A stretch of DNA of 64,000 nucleotides from Arthrobacter gengyunqii (GCF_023022985.1 NZ_CP095461.1:124001-188000); one strand, 5' to 3'. Positions 17,558 through 26,268 are shown, numbered from the stretch's first letter. Program-made: numbers and translations. The notes: generated from the letters alone by a model not told the origin.

Positions 17558-17824
17558 GGTTGTTGTCCGATCTGTGGGCTTCAGGGCCGTGCCGCTGCGT
17601 CAGTCACCGGAAGCGCACGAGGTGTGATAAGCGACACTACTTTATCCTCCCAAAAGCACCGGGCAGTGGCTAGCGGGCAGGCCGCCGGAGCCCGCCGAGT
17701 ACCGTTTCCGCTGTCCTGCTTGGACTGGGACGTCTCACCATGTGGGATTAAACTGGAGACTATTGGCCGGCGGCCTACGATTGATCGGTCAGTTTTACCG
17801 AATACCCCGAGTACAAGGACCACC

Positions 17825-19375
17825 GTGAGTCTCTTCCGAACCAAACCCATTGAGGATTCCCTAGCGGATGCCGACGAACCGGGACGGAGACTAAAACGTT
17901 CGCTGACCACCTGGGATCTGATGATCATGGGCGTGGCAGTGGCCGTGGGTGCCGGCATTTTCTCGGTTGGCGCCAAGGCGGCCGCCGACTTCTCCGGCCC
18001 GGCAGTGACCCTGTCTTTCGTCCTCGCCGCACTCACCTGTGCACTGGCCATCATGTGCTACGCAGAATTCGCCACGGCCATCCCGGTAGCCGGATCCGCC
18101 TATGTGTTCACCTACGCCACCATGGGCGAACTGGTGGCCTGGATCATCGGCTGGAACCTGATCCTGGAACTGTTCACCGCCGCGGCGGTGATTGCCAAGT
18201 ACTGGGGCATCTACCTCAGCGAGGTGTTCCGCCTGCTCGGATTGGATATCCCGGCCACCATCGACCTTGGCCCGGTGGATCTCACCTGGGGGCCGCTGCT
18301 GATCGTCGCGCTGTTCACTGTGCTGCTGGTGATGGGCACCAAGCTGTCCGCGCAGGTCAGCAACGTCTTCACGCTGATCAAGATCGGGGTGGTGCTCTTC
18401 GTCATTGTCGCCGGTTTCTTCTATGTCAAGGCTGAGAACTACACGCCCTTCATTCCGGATTCGGTACCGACCGGGGGCACCGGAGCTGAAGACGTGATGC
18501 AGCAGTCCCTGTTCTCCTTCCTGACCGGCGCGGCGCCGGCCCAGTACGGCGCCCTCGGTGTCTTCGCCGGCGCGGCAATTGTGTTCTTCGCCTTCATCGG
18601 GTTCGACGTCGTTGCCACCTCCGCCGAGGAAGTGAAGGATCCGGGCAAGACCCTTCCGCGGGGCATCTTCGCCGGGCTGGCAGTGGTCACCCTGCTCTAC
18701 ATCGGCGTATCGCTGGCCCTGACGGGCATGGTCCCCTACACCGATCTGGCTGCCGCCGAAGCCCCGAACCTCGCGACGGCGTTCAGCCTGGTGGGCAACA
18801 CATGGGCGGCGCAGGTGATTGCCATCGGCTCGCTGATCGGGCTCACCACGGTGATCATGGTGCTCCTTATGGGACTGGCCCGCGTGGTGCTGGCCATGAG
18901 CCGCGACGGCCTGCTGCCGCGTTCCCTCTCCCGCACCAGCGACAAGCACGCCACGCCGGCCCGCCTGCAGATAATCTGCGGCACTTTGGTTGCCCTGGTG
19001 GCAGGGTTCACGCAGGTGGACGTGCTGGAGGAAATGATCAACATCGGCACGCTGTCCGCATTTGTGGTGGTCAGCCTCGGCGTTCTGGTGCTGCGCCGCA
19101 AGCGCCCGGATCTCAAGCCCGCCTTCCGTGTGCCTTTCGGCCCGGTGCTGCCCGTTCTCTCGGCTTTGCTGTGCCTGTATCTGATGGCCAACCTGGCCGT
19201 GGAAACCTGGCTCTACTTCGCCGGTTGGCTCCTGATCGGCTTCCTGCTCTACTTCGCGTACGGCCAGCGGAATTCGCGGATGAATGAGAAGTTTGCCGAC
19301 ATCCGGCAGGCGGAGCGGGACGAGCGCGCCGACCGGCTGGAACGCGAAGCGCGTTCCGCCGCACCGGAGGCCTGA
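17825..19375 (+). CDS. APC-family amino-acid permease (cationic-type)
   Basis: Integral membrane transporter of about 516 residues with around 12 membrane segments and a charged C-terminal tail. The first segments (WDLMIMGVAVAVGAGIFSVG and the CYAEFA motif) match the APC/CAT group (YfnA-like) that moves amino acids with protons. The frame is open far upstream (from 17075) inside the pta region, but the real start is GTG 17825, which follows AAGGA at 17815-17819 and is where family similarity begins. Substrate is not determinable. Divergent from pta. Confidence 0.9.
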   Translation: MSLFRTKPIEDSLADADEPGRRLKRSLTTWDLMIMGVAVAVGAGIFSVGAKAAADFSGPAVTLSFVLAALTCALAIMCYAEFATAIPVAGSAYVFTYATMGELVAWIIGWNLILELFTAAAVIAKYWGIYLSEVFRLLGLDIPATIDLGPVDLTWGPLLIVALFTVLLVMGTKLSAQVSNVFTLIKIGVVLFVIVAGFFYVKAENYTPFIPDSVPTGGTGAEDVMQQSLFSFLTGAAPAQYGALGVFAGAAIVFFAFIGFDVVATSAEEVKDPGKTLPRGIFAGLAVVTLLYIGVSLALTGMVPYTDLAAAEAPNLATAFSLVGNTWAAQVIAIGSLIGLTTVIMVLLMGLARVVLAMSRDGLLPRSLSRTSDKHATPARLQIICGTLVALVAGFTQVDVLEEMINIGTLSAFVVVSLGVLVLRRKRPDLKPAFRVPFGPVLPVLSALLCLYLMANLAVETWLYFAGWLLIGFLLYFAYGQRNSRMNEKFADIRQAERDERADRLEREARSAAPEA

Positions 19376-19479
19376 GCAACTCCGGCCTGAGGGTTGGCCC
19401 CTTTTCGAGGGAGTCCGCCCGATGACGGGCCGGGACCCGCGGGCTTGCGTTCCGGCGCGCCGGTGGCAGACTGGGTGGC

Positions 19480-19845
19480 ATGTTAGTTGCCTTCTCAGTA
19501 GCCCCGTCCGGCGTCGGTCCGGAAACGCCCGCGGGTCCCGCAGCGGCCGATGCCTCAGTGCACGACGCCGTTGCCGCGGCAGTCCGAATTGTGCGCGAGT
19601 CCGGCCTGCCCAACCGGACCGACGCCATGTTCACCACCCTTGAGGGGGAGTGGGACGAGGTGATGGAGGTGATCCGCCGTGCCACGGAGGCGGTGGGCCG
19701 CTACGGCAGCCGCGTGTCCCTGGTGCTCAAAGCGGACATCCGGCCCGGCCACACCGGTGAACTCGTTGGCAAGGTCGAGCGGCTGGAAGCGGCACTGGAA
19801 CGCTCTCCGGGAACGGATTCCGGGAGCGGCAGCCCGCTTTCCTGA
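19480..19845 (+). CDS. Thiamine-binding/MTH1187 family small protein
   Basis: The 121-residue protein opens MLVAFSVAPSG and contains the family features VHDAVAAAVRIVRESGLPNRTDAMFTTLEGEWDEVMEVI, matching the MTH1187/YkoF-like ferredoxin-fold family that binds thiamine. It is cytoplasmic and forms multimers in characterised members. The C-terminal 15 residues are Ser/Gly-rich extra sequence. The promoter is probably TTGCGT (19445) with CAGACT (19467-19472), 7 bases before the ATG, so the mRNA may be leaderless. Confidence 0.87.
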   Translation: MLVAFSVAPSGVGPETPAGPAAADASVHDAVAAAVRIVRESGLPNRTDAMFTTLEGEWDEVMEVIRRATEAVGRYGSRVSLVLKADIRPGHTGELVGKVERLEAALERSPGTDSGSGSPLS

Positions 19846-19896
19846 GGTTCCTTTCCTCCGTCGGTCGGCATCGCTGCGGGGACTTAAACTGGGAGC

Positions 19897-19971
19897 ATGC
19901 TCCTTACCCCCAGCGAGACGACGTCGACCGGCCGTCTCCGGACCATCCCGGCTCTCCGGACGACTGACTGA
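19897..19971 (+). CDS. Candidate 24-residue leader ORF coupled to the spermidine-synthase-like gene
   Basis: ATG 19897 opens a 24-codon frame (MLLTPSETTS...) whose TGA stop overlaps the next gene's ATG as TGATG. The -10-like TAAACT at 19885-19890 lies 6 bases before the ATG, so a transcript would begin at this start codon. The following gene has no ribosome binding site of its own, which makes reinitiation from this ORF the simplest way to translate it. No coding conservation can be tested here. Confidence 0.4.
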   Translation: MLLTPSETTSTGRLRTIPALRTTD

Positions 19972-20840
19972 TGGGCCGCCAGCGGCCCGGAAAGACTCCC
20001 GCCAACTCTGCAGAAACAAGTAATGCGCCTGCCGGCGGGCCGGTGGCCGGAACCTATCCGGTGGACACCGGAACCTGTGAACTGATCCCGGACCAGTTCA
20101 ACCCCCACGGCTGGATCCTGAAGGTCAACGGAGCGCACAGCTCCCACATCGACGTCGCCGATCCGCGCCTGCTGGACTTTGAATACATGCGCTGGATCGC
20201 TGCGCTTGTGGACACGCACTGGGAAGCCGACGCGAAGCTGCGCGCCCTGCACCTTGGTGGCGCCGCCTGCTCCATGGCCCGCTACTTTGCCGCCGGTTTT
20301 CCCAACGCCCGCCAGGTGGTGGTGGAACTGGACGGCCGGCTCGCCGAGCTGGTGCGTGCCTGGTTTGACCTGCCGCGCGCGCCCCTGATGCGGCTGCGCG
20401 TGGGTGAAGCCCGCGAAGTCACGGAAACCCTGCACGACGACAGCCGTGACCTGGTGATACGTGATGTCTTCGCCGGTGCCAAAACTCCGGAGCGTCTCAC
20501 CACCCTCGAATTCACGGCCGAGGCGGCGCGGGTGCTGGCCCCGGGAGGGCTCTACATCATCAACTGCGGTGATACTCCGGATCTGCGCGGAGCCCGCCGC
20601 GAAGCCGCCGCGGTGTGCCGCGTGTTTGCGCACACCGCCGTCGTCGCGGATCCCGCGATGCTCAAGGGCCGGCGCTACGGCAACATGATTATTGCCGGCA
20701 GCGACGCACCGTTTGCCGGGCACCCGTCCCTGCCGCGGACCCTGCTGGGCGGCGGCGTTCCTGCCCATCTGTGGGATGACACCCAAGTGCGCGCCTTTGC
20801 CGCGGGCACGCGTCCGCTGACGGACGAAGAGGCGTCCTGA
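19971..20840 (+). CDS. Spermidine-synthase-like methyltransferase-fold protein
   Basis: The 289-residue protein has a class I methyltransferase/polyamine synthase core: ALHLGGAACSMARYF (nucleotide-binding loop, about residue 87), VVVELDG (acidic residue after strand 2), GEAREV and LVIRDVFAG. Actinobacterial proteins of this type are often labelled spermidine synthase, but the catalytic GGGDG and D-x-x-DP segments of true SpeE are not present, so amine transfer is doubtful. The first 25 residues are low complexity. No Shine-Dalgarno; translation is probably coupled to the short ORF overlapping its start. An intrinsic terminator follows. Confidence 0.75.
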   Translation: MGRQRPGKTPANSAETSNAPAGGPVAGTYPVDTGTCELIPDQFNPHGWILKVNGAHSSHIDVADPRLLDFEYMRWIAALVDTHWEADAKLRALHLGGAACSMARYFAAGFPNARQVVVELDGRLAELVRAWFDLPRAPLMRLRVGEAREVTETLHDDSRDLVIRDVFAGAKTPERLTTLEFTAEAARVLAPGGLYIINCGDTPDLRGARREAAAVCRVFAHTAVVADPAMLKGRRYGNMIIAGSDAPFAGHPSLPRTLLGGGVPAHLWDDTQVRAFAAGTRPLTDEEAS

Positions 20841-20855
20841 CGGATTTTTGGCAGC

Positions 20856-20900
20856 AAAAAGGCCGTCCGTGATGCACAGTGCACCACGGCCGGCCTTTTT
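20856..20900. terminator. Bidirectional intrinsic terminator
   Basis: AAAAAGGCCG at 20856-20865 pairs with CGGCCTTTTT at 20891-20900 and encloses a further partial stem. The A-run and T-run make it work for the plus-strand gene and for the convergent purine permease gene. Confidence 0.85.
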
Positions 20901-20939
20901 TCATGCCCTTCGAAACCCGGCTGCTTCGGGAACGGGGAC

Positions 20940-22370
20940 TTAGACCCCGAGGGCTGAGGAAATTGCCCCCACGGAGAAGAACACCACGAAGGCTGCGGCC
21001 ACCACATACATCAGCGGGTGGACTTCCTTGCCGCGGCCTTGGAAGAGGCGGATCACGGCGAAAGTCACGAACCCGGCACCCAGGCCGGTGGCGATGGAGT
21101 ACGTGAACGGCATCAGGACAATCGTCAGGAACGAGGGAATGGCCAACCCAATGTCGCTCCAGTCGATCTTGCCAACCTGGGAAACCATGAGAAAACCCAC
21201 CACCACCAGTGCGGGGGCGACAGCCTCAAACGGCACCAGATAAATCAGCGGCGTCAGGAACATGGCGACAATGAAGAGCAGGCCGGTCACCACGGAGGCC
21301 AGCCCGGTGCGGGCACCTTCAGCGATGCCGGAGCCGGATTCCACGAAGATCTGATTGGAGGAAACACCCGCGGCACCGCCTGCAACTGCACCGGCTGCAT
21401 CGACCAGGAGGACGCGGTCCACGTTCGGGATGTGACCGTCTTTGTCGACGGATCCGGCGGCGGACGCCAGGCCCACCATGGTGCCCATCGCGTCAAAGAA
21501 GATGCTCAGCAGGATCACGAAGGTCAGCAGGGACGCAGCGACGACACCAAGCGTCTGGAAGGAACCAAAGACGCTGACTTCGCCCAGCAGGGAAAGATCC
21601 GGGGCCGCCCACTGCGGCATGCTCGGGGTGACCAGCGACCAGCCGGTTTCGATGCCGGCGCCCTGGGAGCCGGGGGCAGCGACCATCTCGATGATCACGG
21701 CGAGGACGGTGGAGGACACGATGCCAATGAGGATGGCGCCCCTGACGTTGCGGGACATCAGGATGATCGTCACGAGCAGGCCAAAGACGAAGACCAGGCT
21801 CGGCCAGCCCAGCAACTGGCCCCCGGTGCCCAATTCCAGCGGAACGGTGGTGCCGGCCGCGTCGGGGATGCGGCGGACAAAGCCCGCGTTCACAAAGCCC
21901 AACAGTGCAATGAACATGCCGATGCCGACGACGATCGCCGTTTTCAGGCTGGCCGGAACGGCCCTGAAGACCGCGGTCCGGAAACCGGTCAGGACCAGGA
22001 TGAACATGGTCACGCCGGAAAGCAGGACCAGGCCCATGACGTCGGGCCAGGTCAGGCCCGGATTGGTTGCCACCGTTGCGGCGACGAAGGCGTTGACGCC
22101 CAGCCCGGTAGCGAGCGCAAACGGATGCTTGGCCCAGGCACCCATGATGATGGTCAGAACGCCGGCCACGAGGGCGGTGGCAGCAGCGACAGCAGGCCCG
22201 GACAGTGTGTTGCCTACGCCGTCCTGGCCGCCGAGGATCAGCGGGTTAAGGACCACGATGTAGCTCATGGCGAAAAATGTGGCCAAACCACCCCGGACTT
22301 CGCGGGAGACGGACGAACCCCGTTTGGAGATCTCGAAATACCGGTCCAGTTTTGAACCTTGTTTGAGCAT
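20940..22370 (-). CDS. NCS2 family nucleobase permease (AzgA-like, guanine/hypoxanthine type)
   Basis: Membrane permease of 476 residues with about 12-14 segments. The start MLKQGSKLDRYFEISKRGSSVSREVRGGL and FFAMSYIVVLNP are diagnostic of the AzgA/PbuG subgroup that imports hypoxanthine, guanine and adenine with protons. An upstream frame runs to 22799, but AGAGGAAG just before ATG 22370 and family alignment fix the start there. No purine riboswitch is visible in the 140-base upstream spacer. Purine salvage would complement purA and purSQL in this window. Confidence 0.9.
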   Translation of the reverse strand: MLKQGSKLDRYFEISKRGSSVSREVRGGLATFFAMSYIVVLNPLILGGQDGVGNTLSGPAVAAATALVAGVLTIIMGAWAKHPFALATGLGVNAFVAATVATNPGLTWPDVMGLVLLSGVTMFILVLTGFRTAVFRAVPASLKTAIVVGIGMFIALLGFVNAGFVRRIPDAAGTTVPLELGTGGQLLGWPSLVFVFGLLVTIILMSRNVRGAILIGIVSSTVLAVIIEMVAAPGSQGAGIETGWSLVTPSMPQWAAPDLSLLGEVSVFGSFQTLGVVAASLLTFVILLSIFFDAMGTMVGLASAAGSVDKDGHIPNVDRVLLVDAAGAVAGGAAGVSSNQIFVESGSGIAEGARTGLASVVTGLLFIVAMFLTPLIYLVPFEAVAPALVVVGFLMVSQVGKIDWSDIGLAIPSFLTIVLMPFTYSIATGLGAGFVTFAVIRLFQGRGKEVHPLMYVVAAAFVVFFSVGAISSALGV

Positions 22371-22513
22371 GACGCTTCCTCTGGATGGTGATGGCTGGTA
22401 GGGGAAATCCCGCCATTCGATCTTATCGCGCACCATTGGCCGGATGAGGGGGGAGGACGCATTGGGGCGGAGAGCTCGTAACGTGAGATCCGTCGCGTCC
22501 GTCCGATTCGGAA

Positions 22514-23167
22514 CTAAGCGCTGCCGGCCCGAACCCCGGAACCAGAGTCGAAAGCCGCGCCGCGCTGAGCCACTTCCTGTCCCGCGCGCTTGGCCTGACG
22601 GACCAGTTCGCGGGTGGGCGAAGTAACTGCTTCCCCCGCGCCCACCAGATAGAGCCCCGCACTGCGCAGGGCCCTGCGCCGTTCCGTTCCGGCAGTAAAT
22701 CCGAGTGAGCGGAGCAGCTTCAGCACTGCCGGGCGCCCGCATCCGGCCAGCACCACGGCGTCGGCCAGCAGCAGGCCGCCGGGGGTGTGAACCGCCCACT
22801 TGACGGCCGCCCGGGTCACCGGCGCGGGAATCTTGGAACCCCGCAGCAAGCCCACCGCCTGGACAGCAGTGCCGCGGCGGATGTCCAAAGAGTGGCCCGT
22901 CGCGTAACCGTGCAGCAGACGGAGCAGTTCGGCCCGCTCCGGCAGGCCTGCGGCATCCGGAACCGGCACATGGACCGGTTGGCTGTCATGCTGGAGGCCG
23001 TCCAGGACAACGGACTCAACACCCCGGCGGTTCAATTCACTCACTACGGCAAGGCCTGTCAATCCGCTGCCAATCACGACGGCGGTGGTCACTTCCGTGT
23101 GGATTCCCGCCTCCGGGAGAACTGTATTTGCCGTGCCGTTGACCCTGCGGGCCGCTGTTTCAACCAC
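22514..23167 (-). CDS. Short FAD/NAD(P)-binding oxidoreductase-like protein, possibly a truncated flavoprotein
   Basis: From GTG 23167, which follows a weak AGGGGG site, the product is about 217 residues. It has one Rossmann motif, VVIGSGLTGLAVVSELNRRG with an acidic residue at the end of strand 2, and a late GLYLVGAGEAV segment resembling the FAD-binding end of thioredoxin-reductase-like enzymes. The NAD-binding domain and redox cysteines of those enzymes are missing, so it is either a compact flavin-binding protein or a remnant. The frame is open up to 23356. Function unknown. Confidence 0.6.
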   Translation of the reverse strand: MVETAARRVNGTANTVLPEAGIHTEVTTAVVIGSGLTGLAVVSELNRRGVESVVLDGLQHDSQPVHVPVPDAAGLPERAELLRLLHGYATGHSLDIRRGTAVQAVGLLRGSKIPAPVTRAAVKWAVHTPGGLLLADAVVLAGCGRPAVLKLLRSLGFTAGTERRRALRSAGLYLVGAGEAVTSPTRELVRQAKRAGQEVAQRGAAFDSGSGVRAGSA

Positions 23168-23441
23168 CGAGGCAACCCCCTGACGTAGATCAAGGCTGCG
23201 GGTCCGGCGCCTCTTCCGGTTCCGCAGATGCCCGCCCCGGACGGATGCGGGCAGGTTTTCGGGCTGTGATGCCCCGAAGCATATCCGCCTTTCGCGGTGC
23301 CGTGTAGTGCCTCTTACGGTGTGTTCCGGAAGCCGTCTCGCTCCGGGCCGAGGCACTGTAGGCTACCCACTAAAGCCGTGTTTGGCGGCGTTCCTTTGGG
23401 GACGCCGGCGGCCGTGGGCGGAGCGAGAGGGGTGCGGCATT

Positions 23442-24446
23442 GTGAGCAGTTCAATGTGGAGCGAAGACAGCGGACTTGAGGCGTCACCGGGCATTGTCGT
23501 GGGGGTGGACGGCTCGGACCAGAGCCTCTGCGCCCTCGTGTGGGCGGCGAAGGAAGCGCAGCGCCGCAGGAGTCCGCTGCATGTGGTCACCGCGTACACC
23601 GTCCCGATCTTTGCGGCCTCCTCCATGGATGCCGGCTACACGACGATGGATGACGCCATCATCCGTGAAGGCGCCCAGTCAGTGCTGAACAAGGCCCTGG
23701 AACGCATCAGCCAGTACAACATTGAGGTCTTTCCGCGGGTGGAAACCGGAGACGCATCAGCTGTTTTGCTGGAATTGTCGGAGGAAGCAGAGCTGATGGT
23801 GGTGGGTTCCCGCGGCCGGGGCGGCTTCGTGGGGCGCCTGCTGGGTTCCGTCTCCAGCGCGCTGCCGGCACATGCCAAATGCCCCACGGTGGTGGTGCCT
23901 CTGCGCACTGCAGGAAGACTACCCGAGGCCGGAGTCCGGCCTCCGTCCGGAGCACCCACCGTGCAGACAGTCGAAGACGTGGTGGTGGTGGGCGTGGACG
24001 GCTCCGAACAGGGGCGTGCGGCGTCACTCGTCGCCGCTGAGCAAGCCGCGAGCCGAGGATTGCCGCTGCAGATTCTGTGCGCACTGCCGCCCTTCAGCGG
24101 CTCCCTTGCCTGGGTGCCGGCACCGCTGGATCTCGAGGCCCTGCATGAGGAAATTGCCGAGCAGCTGCGCGCGGGCCAAGCCTGGCTGCAGAGCCATTTT
24201 CCGGAACTGCCCATGTCCGTTCAGCTGCTCGACGGACCTCCCGCGGAGATCATGATCGACCGGACCGCGGACGTGGAGCTGCTCGTCCTGGGCACGCGCG
24301 GACGAGGCGGCTTCACCGGCATGCTGATGGGCTCCACCAGCCAAAGCGTTCTGCACCACGCCAAGGGTCCGGTGATGGTGGTTCCCGATCACGAGGATCC
24401 TCGCCTGGCGGACCGGGCGGCTTTCGGCTCCCTTCCCCAGGAGTGA
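23442..24446 (+). CDS. Universal stress protein with two UspA domains
   Basis: About 334 residues in two UspA domains, roughly 15-160 and 180-325. Each has the opening VVGVDGS and the ATP-binding loop (GSRGRGGFVGRLLGSVS in the first, GTRGRGGFTGMLMGSTS in the second), so both should bind ATP. Tandem UspA proteins in actinobacteria respond to stress, hypoxia or stationary phase. The frame is open from 23307, but GTG 23442 preceded by GAGAGGGG and just before the domain start is preferred. Monocistronic. Confidence 0.93.
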   Translation: MSSSMWSEDSGLEASPGIVVGVDGSDQSLCALVWAAKEAQRRRSPLHVVTAYTVPIFAASSMDAGYTTMDDAIIREGAQSVLNKALERISQYNIEVFPRVETGDASAVLLELSEEAELMVVGSRGRGGFVGRLLGSVSSALPAHAKCPTVVVPLRTAGRLPEAGVRPPSGAPTVQTVEDVVVVGVDGSEQGRAASLVAAEQAASRGLPLQILCALPPFSGSLAWVPAPLDLEALHEEIAEQLRAGQAWLQSHFPELPMSVQLLDGPPAEIMIDRTADVELLVLGTRGRGGFTGMLMGSTSQSVLHHAKGPVMVVPDHEDPRLADRAAFGSLPQE

Positions 24447-24464
24447 AGCCGGCCGGCTGCAGGG

Positions 24465-25394
24465 TCAGGCGTGGTGCTGCCCCTCGTGGATGGCGTGTGT
24501 GGCGGGTTCCAGCTGGAAAGTGCAGTGCTCCGTGTCGAAGTGCTCGCTGAGGCATGCCGTGAGACGGTCCAGCAGCTGGTCCATCCGCTCGGAGGTGAGG
24601 TGGTCGTCGTCGACCACCACGTGGGCGGAGAACACGGGGACCCCTGAGGTGATGGTCCAGATGTGGATGTCATGCGCGTCCGAGATGCCGTCCACCCGGA
24701 CAATGTGGTCGCGAATCATCTCGGCGTCCACTCCCTGCGGTGTGGCTTCGAGGAGGACATCGATGACTTCCTTCAGCAGTGACCACGCGCGGGGCAGGAT
24801 CATCAGGGCTATCAGGATGGAAGCCCAGGTGTCCGCCTGCTGGTAACCCGTGAGCATGATGACGACGGCTGACACAACGACGGCGGCGGATCCCAGCAGG
24901 TCGCCCAGGACTTCCAGATAGGCGCCGCGTACGTTCAGGCTTTCCTTGCGGCCGCTTTGCAGCACCAGCAGCGATGCGAGGTTGGCCAGTCCGCCCACAA
25001 TTGCGGCACCGAGCATGAGGCCGGTGTGCACTTCGGGTTCAGTTCCGAAGCGGCGGATGGCCTCAACGAAAATGACGGTGGCAATGACGATCAGCAGCAT
25101 CGCATTTGCCAGCGCGGCAAGCACTTCGGCGCGTTGATAGCCGTAGGTGCGGCGCTTGGTGGCTGGCCGGGTCGCAATCCAGGCGGCCACCAGCGCTATG
25201 GAAACGCCGGCGGCGTCGGAGAGCATGTGCCCTGCATCGGCCAGCAGCGCCAGCGAGCCGGAGAGCAGGGCGCCCACCACCTGCAGGAAAACCACGCTGA
25301 TGGTGATGAGGAAAACGATCAGCAGTTTGCGTCGGTGCTTGCCGGTTGCGGTTCCTGCGGGCAGTCCGTGACTGTGGCCGTGATGATCTCCCAT
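24465..25394 (-). CDS. Cation diffusion facilitator (CzcD-like metal exporter)
   Basis: The 309-residue protein has a histidine-containing N-terminus (HHGHSHGLPAG), six membrane segments, the metal-site motif HMLSD in the second segment and a second site near the fifth, and a cytoplasmic ferredoxin-like C-terminal domain with DAHDIHIW. This predicts proton-coupled efflux of zinc or a similar divalent metal from the cytoplasm. A -10-like TAGCCT at 25401-25406 on the minus strand lies 6 bases before the ATG, indicating a leaderless message. Confidence 0.93.
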   Translation of the reverse strand: MGDHHGHSHGLPAGTATGKHRRKLLIVFLITISVVFLQVVGALLSGSLALLADAGHMLSDAAGVSIALVAAWIATRPATKRRTYGYQRAEVLAALANAMLLIVIATVIFVEAIRRFGTEPEVHTGLMLGAAIVGGLANLASLLVLQSGRKESLNVRGAYLEVLGDLLGSAAVVVSAVVIMLTGYQQADTWASILIALMILPRAWSLLKEVIDVLLEATPQGVDAEMIRDHIVRVDGISDAHDIHIWTITSGVPVFSAHVVVDDDHLTSERMDQLLDRLTACLSEHFDTEHCTFQLEPATHAIHEGQHHA

Positions 25395-25407
25395 GACTTA
25401 AGGCTAA

Positions 25408-25779
25408 CTATCCCCAGCCAAGTTCATGCAGGCGCTCGTCGTCGATCCCGAAATGGTGGGCCACCTCGTGGATGACCGTGATGCGGATTTCATCCACCAG
25501 TTCATCCCGGGTGGAACACATCCGCATCAGCGGTCCGCGGAAAATGACAATGCGGTCCGGCAGCGAACCGGCGTCCCACCAGGAATCGCGTTCTGTCAGC
25601 GGGGTGCCGTCGTACAGGCCAAGCAGTTCGGTCTCAGGATCCTCGCCGGGGAGAGGCACGTACTCGTCCTCGATGAAGATGGCGACGTTGTTCATGGCAG
25701 CGGCCAGATCCGCGGGGATGGAGTCCAGAGCGTCATCCACCGCGGTTTCGAAGTCTTCGGGAAGCATGTCTATGGGCAC
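25408..25779 (-). CDS. Zincin-like metallopeptidase family protein (DUF1025-type)
   Basis: The 123-residue protein ends in VIHEVAHHFGIDDERLHELGW, carrying the HExxH zinc site plus a downstream acidic/histidine residue, as in the small zincin-like (DUF1025/TTHA0227) family. Proteolysis has not been shown for this family as far as I know. Start is GTG 25779: a TAGAGT -10 element at 25787-25792 on the minus strand lies 7 bases upstream, so the mRNA is probably leaderless. It is 13 bases upstream of the metal exporter gene, which has its own -10 element. Confidence 0.88.
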   Translation of the reverse strand: MPIDMLPEDFETAVDDALDSIPADLAAAMNNVAIFIEDEYVPLPGEDPETELLGLYDGTPLTERDSWWDAGSLPDRIVIFRGPLMRMCSTRDELVDEIRITVIHEVAHHFGIDDERLHELGWG

Positions 25780-25828
25780 CTAAGCCACTCTAACGGGACA
25801 GTGTGTCGGGGCCGCCGCCGCAGCCGTT

Positions 25829-25857
25829 TTGCTGTTTGCCCCAACAGGCCCTATAGT
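25829..25857 (+). promoter_or_regulatory. Promoter of the tRNA-Glu gene
   Basis: TTGCTG at 25829-25834 and TATAGT at 25852-25857 are separated by 17 bases, a good sigma-70-type promoter. Transcription would start near 25864, about 62 bases before the mature tRNA-Glu. Confidence 0.65.
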
Positions 25858-25925
25858 TTTATGAGTCCACAGGGGCGCAAACGAACGGAAACTTCCGCTT
25901 CAAAGCGTTCCCGTGTGTTCTAAAG

Positions 25926-25998
25926 GCCCCCATCGTCTAGCGGCCTAGGACACCGCCCTTTCACGGCGGCGGCACGGGTTCGAATCCCGTTGGGGGTA
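25926..25998 (+). tRNA. tRNA-Glu (anticodon TTC)
   Basis: A 73-base cloverleaf. Acceptor arms GCCCCCA and TGGGGGT pair (first pair G-U), the anticodon stem CCGCC/GGCGG encloses CTTTCAC with anticodon TTC, and the T-arm has the canonical GGTTCGAATCC. The CCA end is not encoded. It is the first of three closely spaced tRNA genes. Confidence 0.97.
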
Positions 25999-26057
25999 CT
26001 CAGGAGTGGTAATCGGACCGGCGAAATGCTGGTAGAGTTTACACTCGTGAAAAGCAA

Positions 26058-26131
26058 GGCCCTGTAGCGCAGTTGGTTAGCGCGCCGCCCTGTCACGGCG
26101 GAGGTCGCGGGTTCGAGTCCCGTCAGGGTCG
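26058..26131 (+). tRNA. tRNA-Asp (anticodon GTC)
   Basis: A 74-base cloverleaf. Acceptor GGCCCTG pairs with CAGGGTC, the anticodon loop CTGTCAC reads GTC and the T-arm is canonical (GGTTCGAGTCC). CCA is not encoded. It lies 59 bases after tRNA-Glu; -10-like TAGAGT and TACACT sequences at 26033-26045 may give it its own promoter. Confidence 0.97.
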
Positions 26132-26189
26132 CTCAGATTTTCTGAAGCGATTTGGAAGATCTCGGTGATCATCGGTAGCGATGATGCCC

Positions 26190-26265
26190 GGCTCTGTAGC
26201 TCAGTTGGTAGAGCGTTCGACTGAAAATCGAAAGGTCACCGGATCGACGCCGGTCGGAGCCACCA
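26190..26265 (+). tRNA. tRNA-Phe (anticodon GAA), CCA encoded
   Basis: Acceptor GGCTCTG pairs with CGGAGCC, anticodon loop CTGAAAA reads GAA, discriminator base A, and CCA is encoded at 26263-26265. The T-loop reads ATCGACG rather than TTCGANN, so the normally invariant T54 is replaced by A. All stems are intact, so it should still fold. A terminator follows. Confidence 0.96.
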
Positions 26266-26268
26266 GCT

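Noticed and set aside
17558..17824. Riboswitch or RNA element in the pta/permease divergent spacer
   Set aside because: No conserved riboswitch core recognised on either strand; only weak -10 candidates and the permease ribosome binding site.
21018..22355. Plus-strand 445-codon frame opposite the purine permease gene
   Set aside because: Composition dominated by Asp, Gly, His and Gln as in complementary frames of membrane genes; antisense to a clear permease.
25861..25923. 20-codon ORF between the tRNA-Glu promoter and the tRNA
   Set aside because: It starts about where the tRNA transcript begins, has no ribosome binding site and is most simply the 5' leader of the tRNA precursor.
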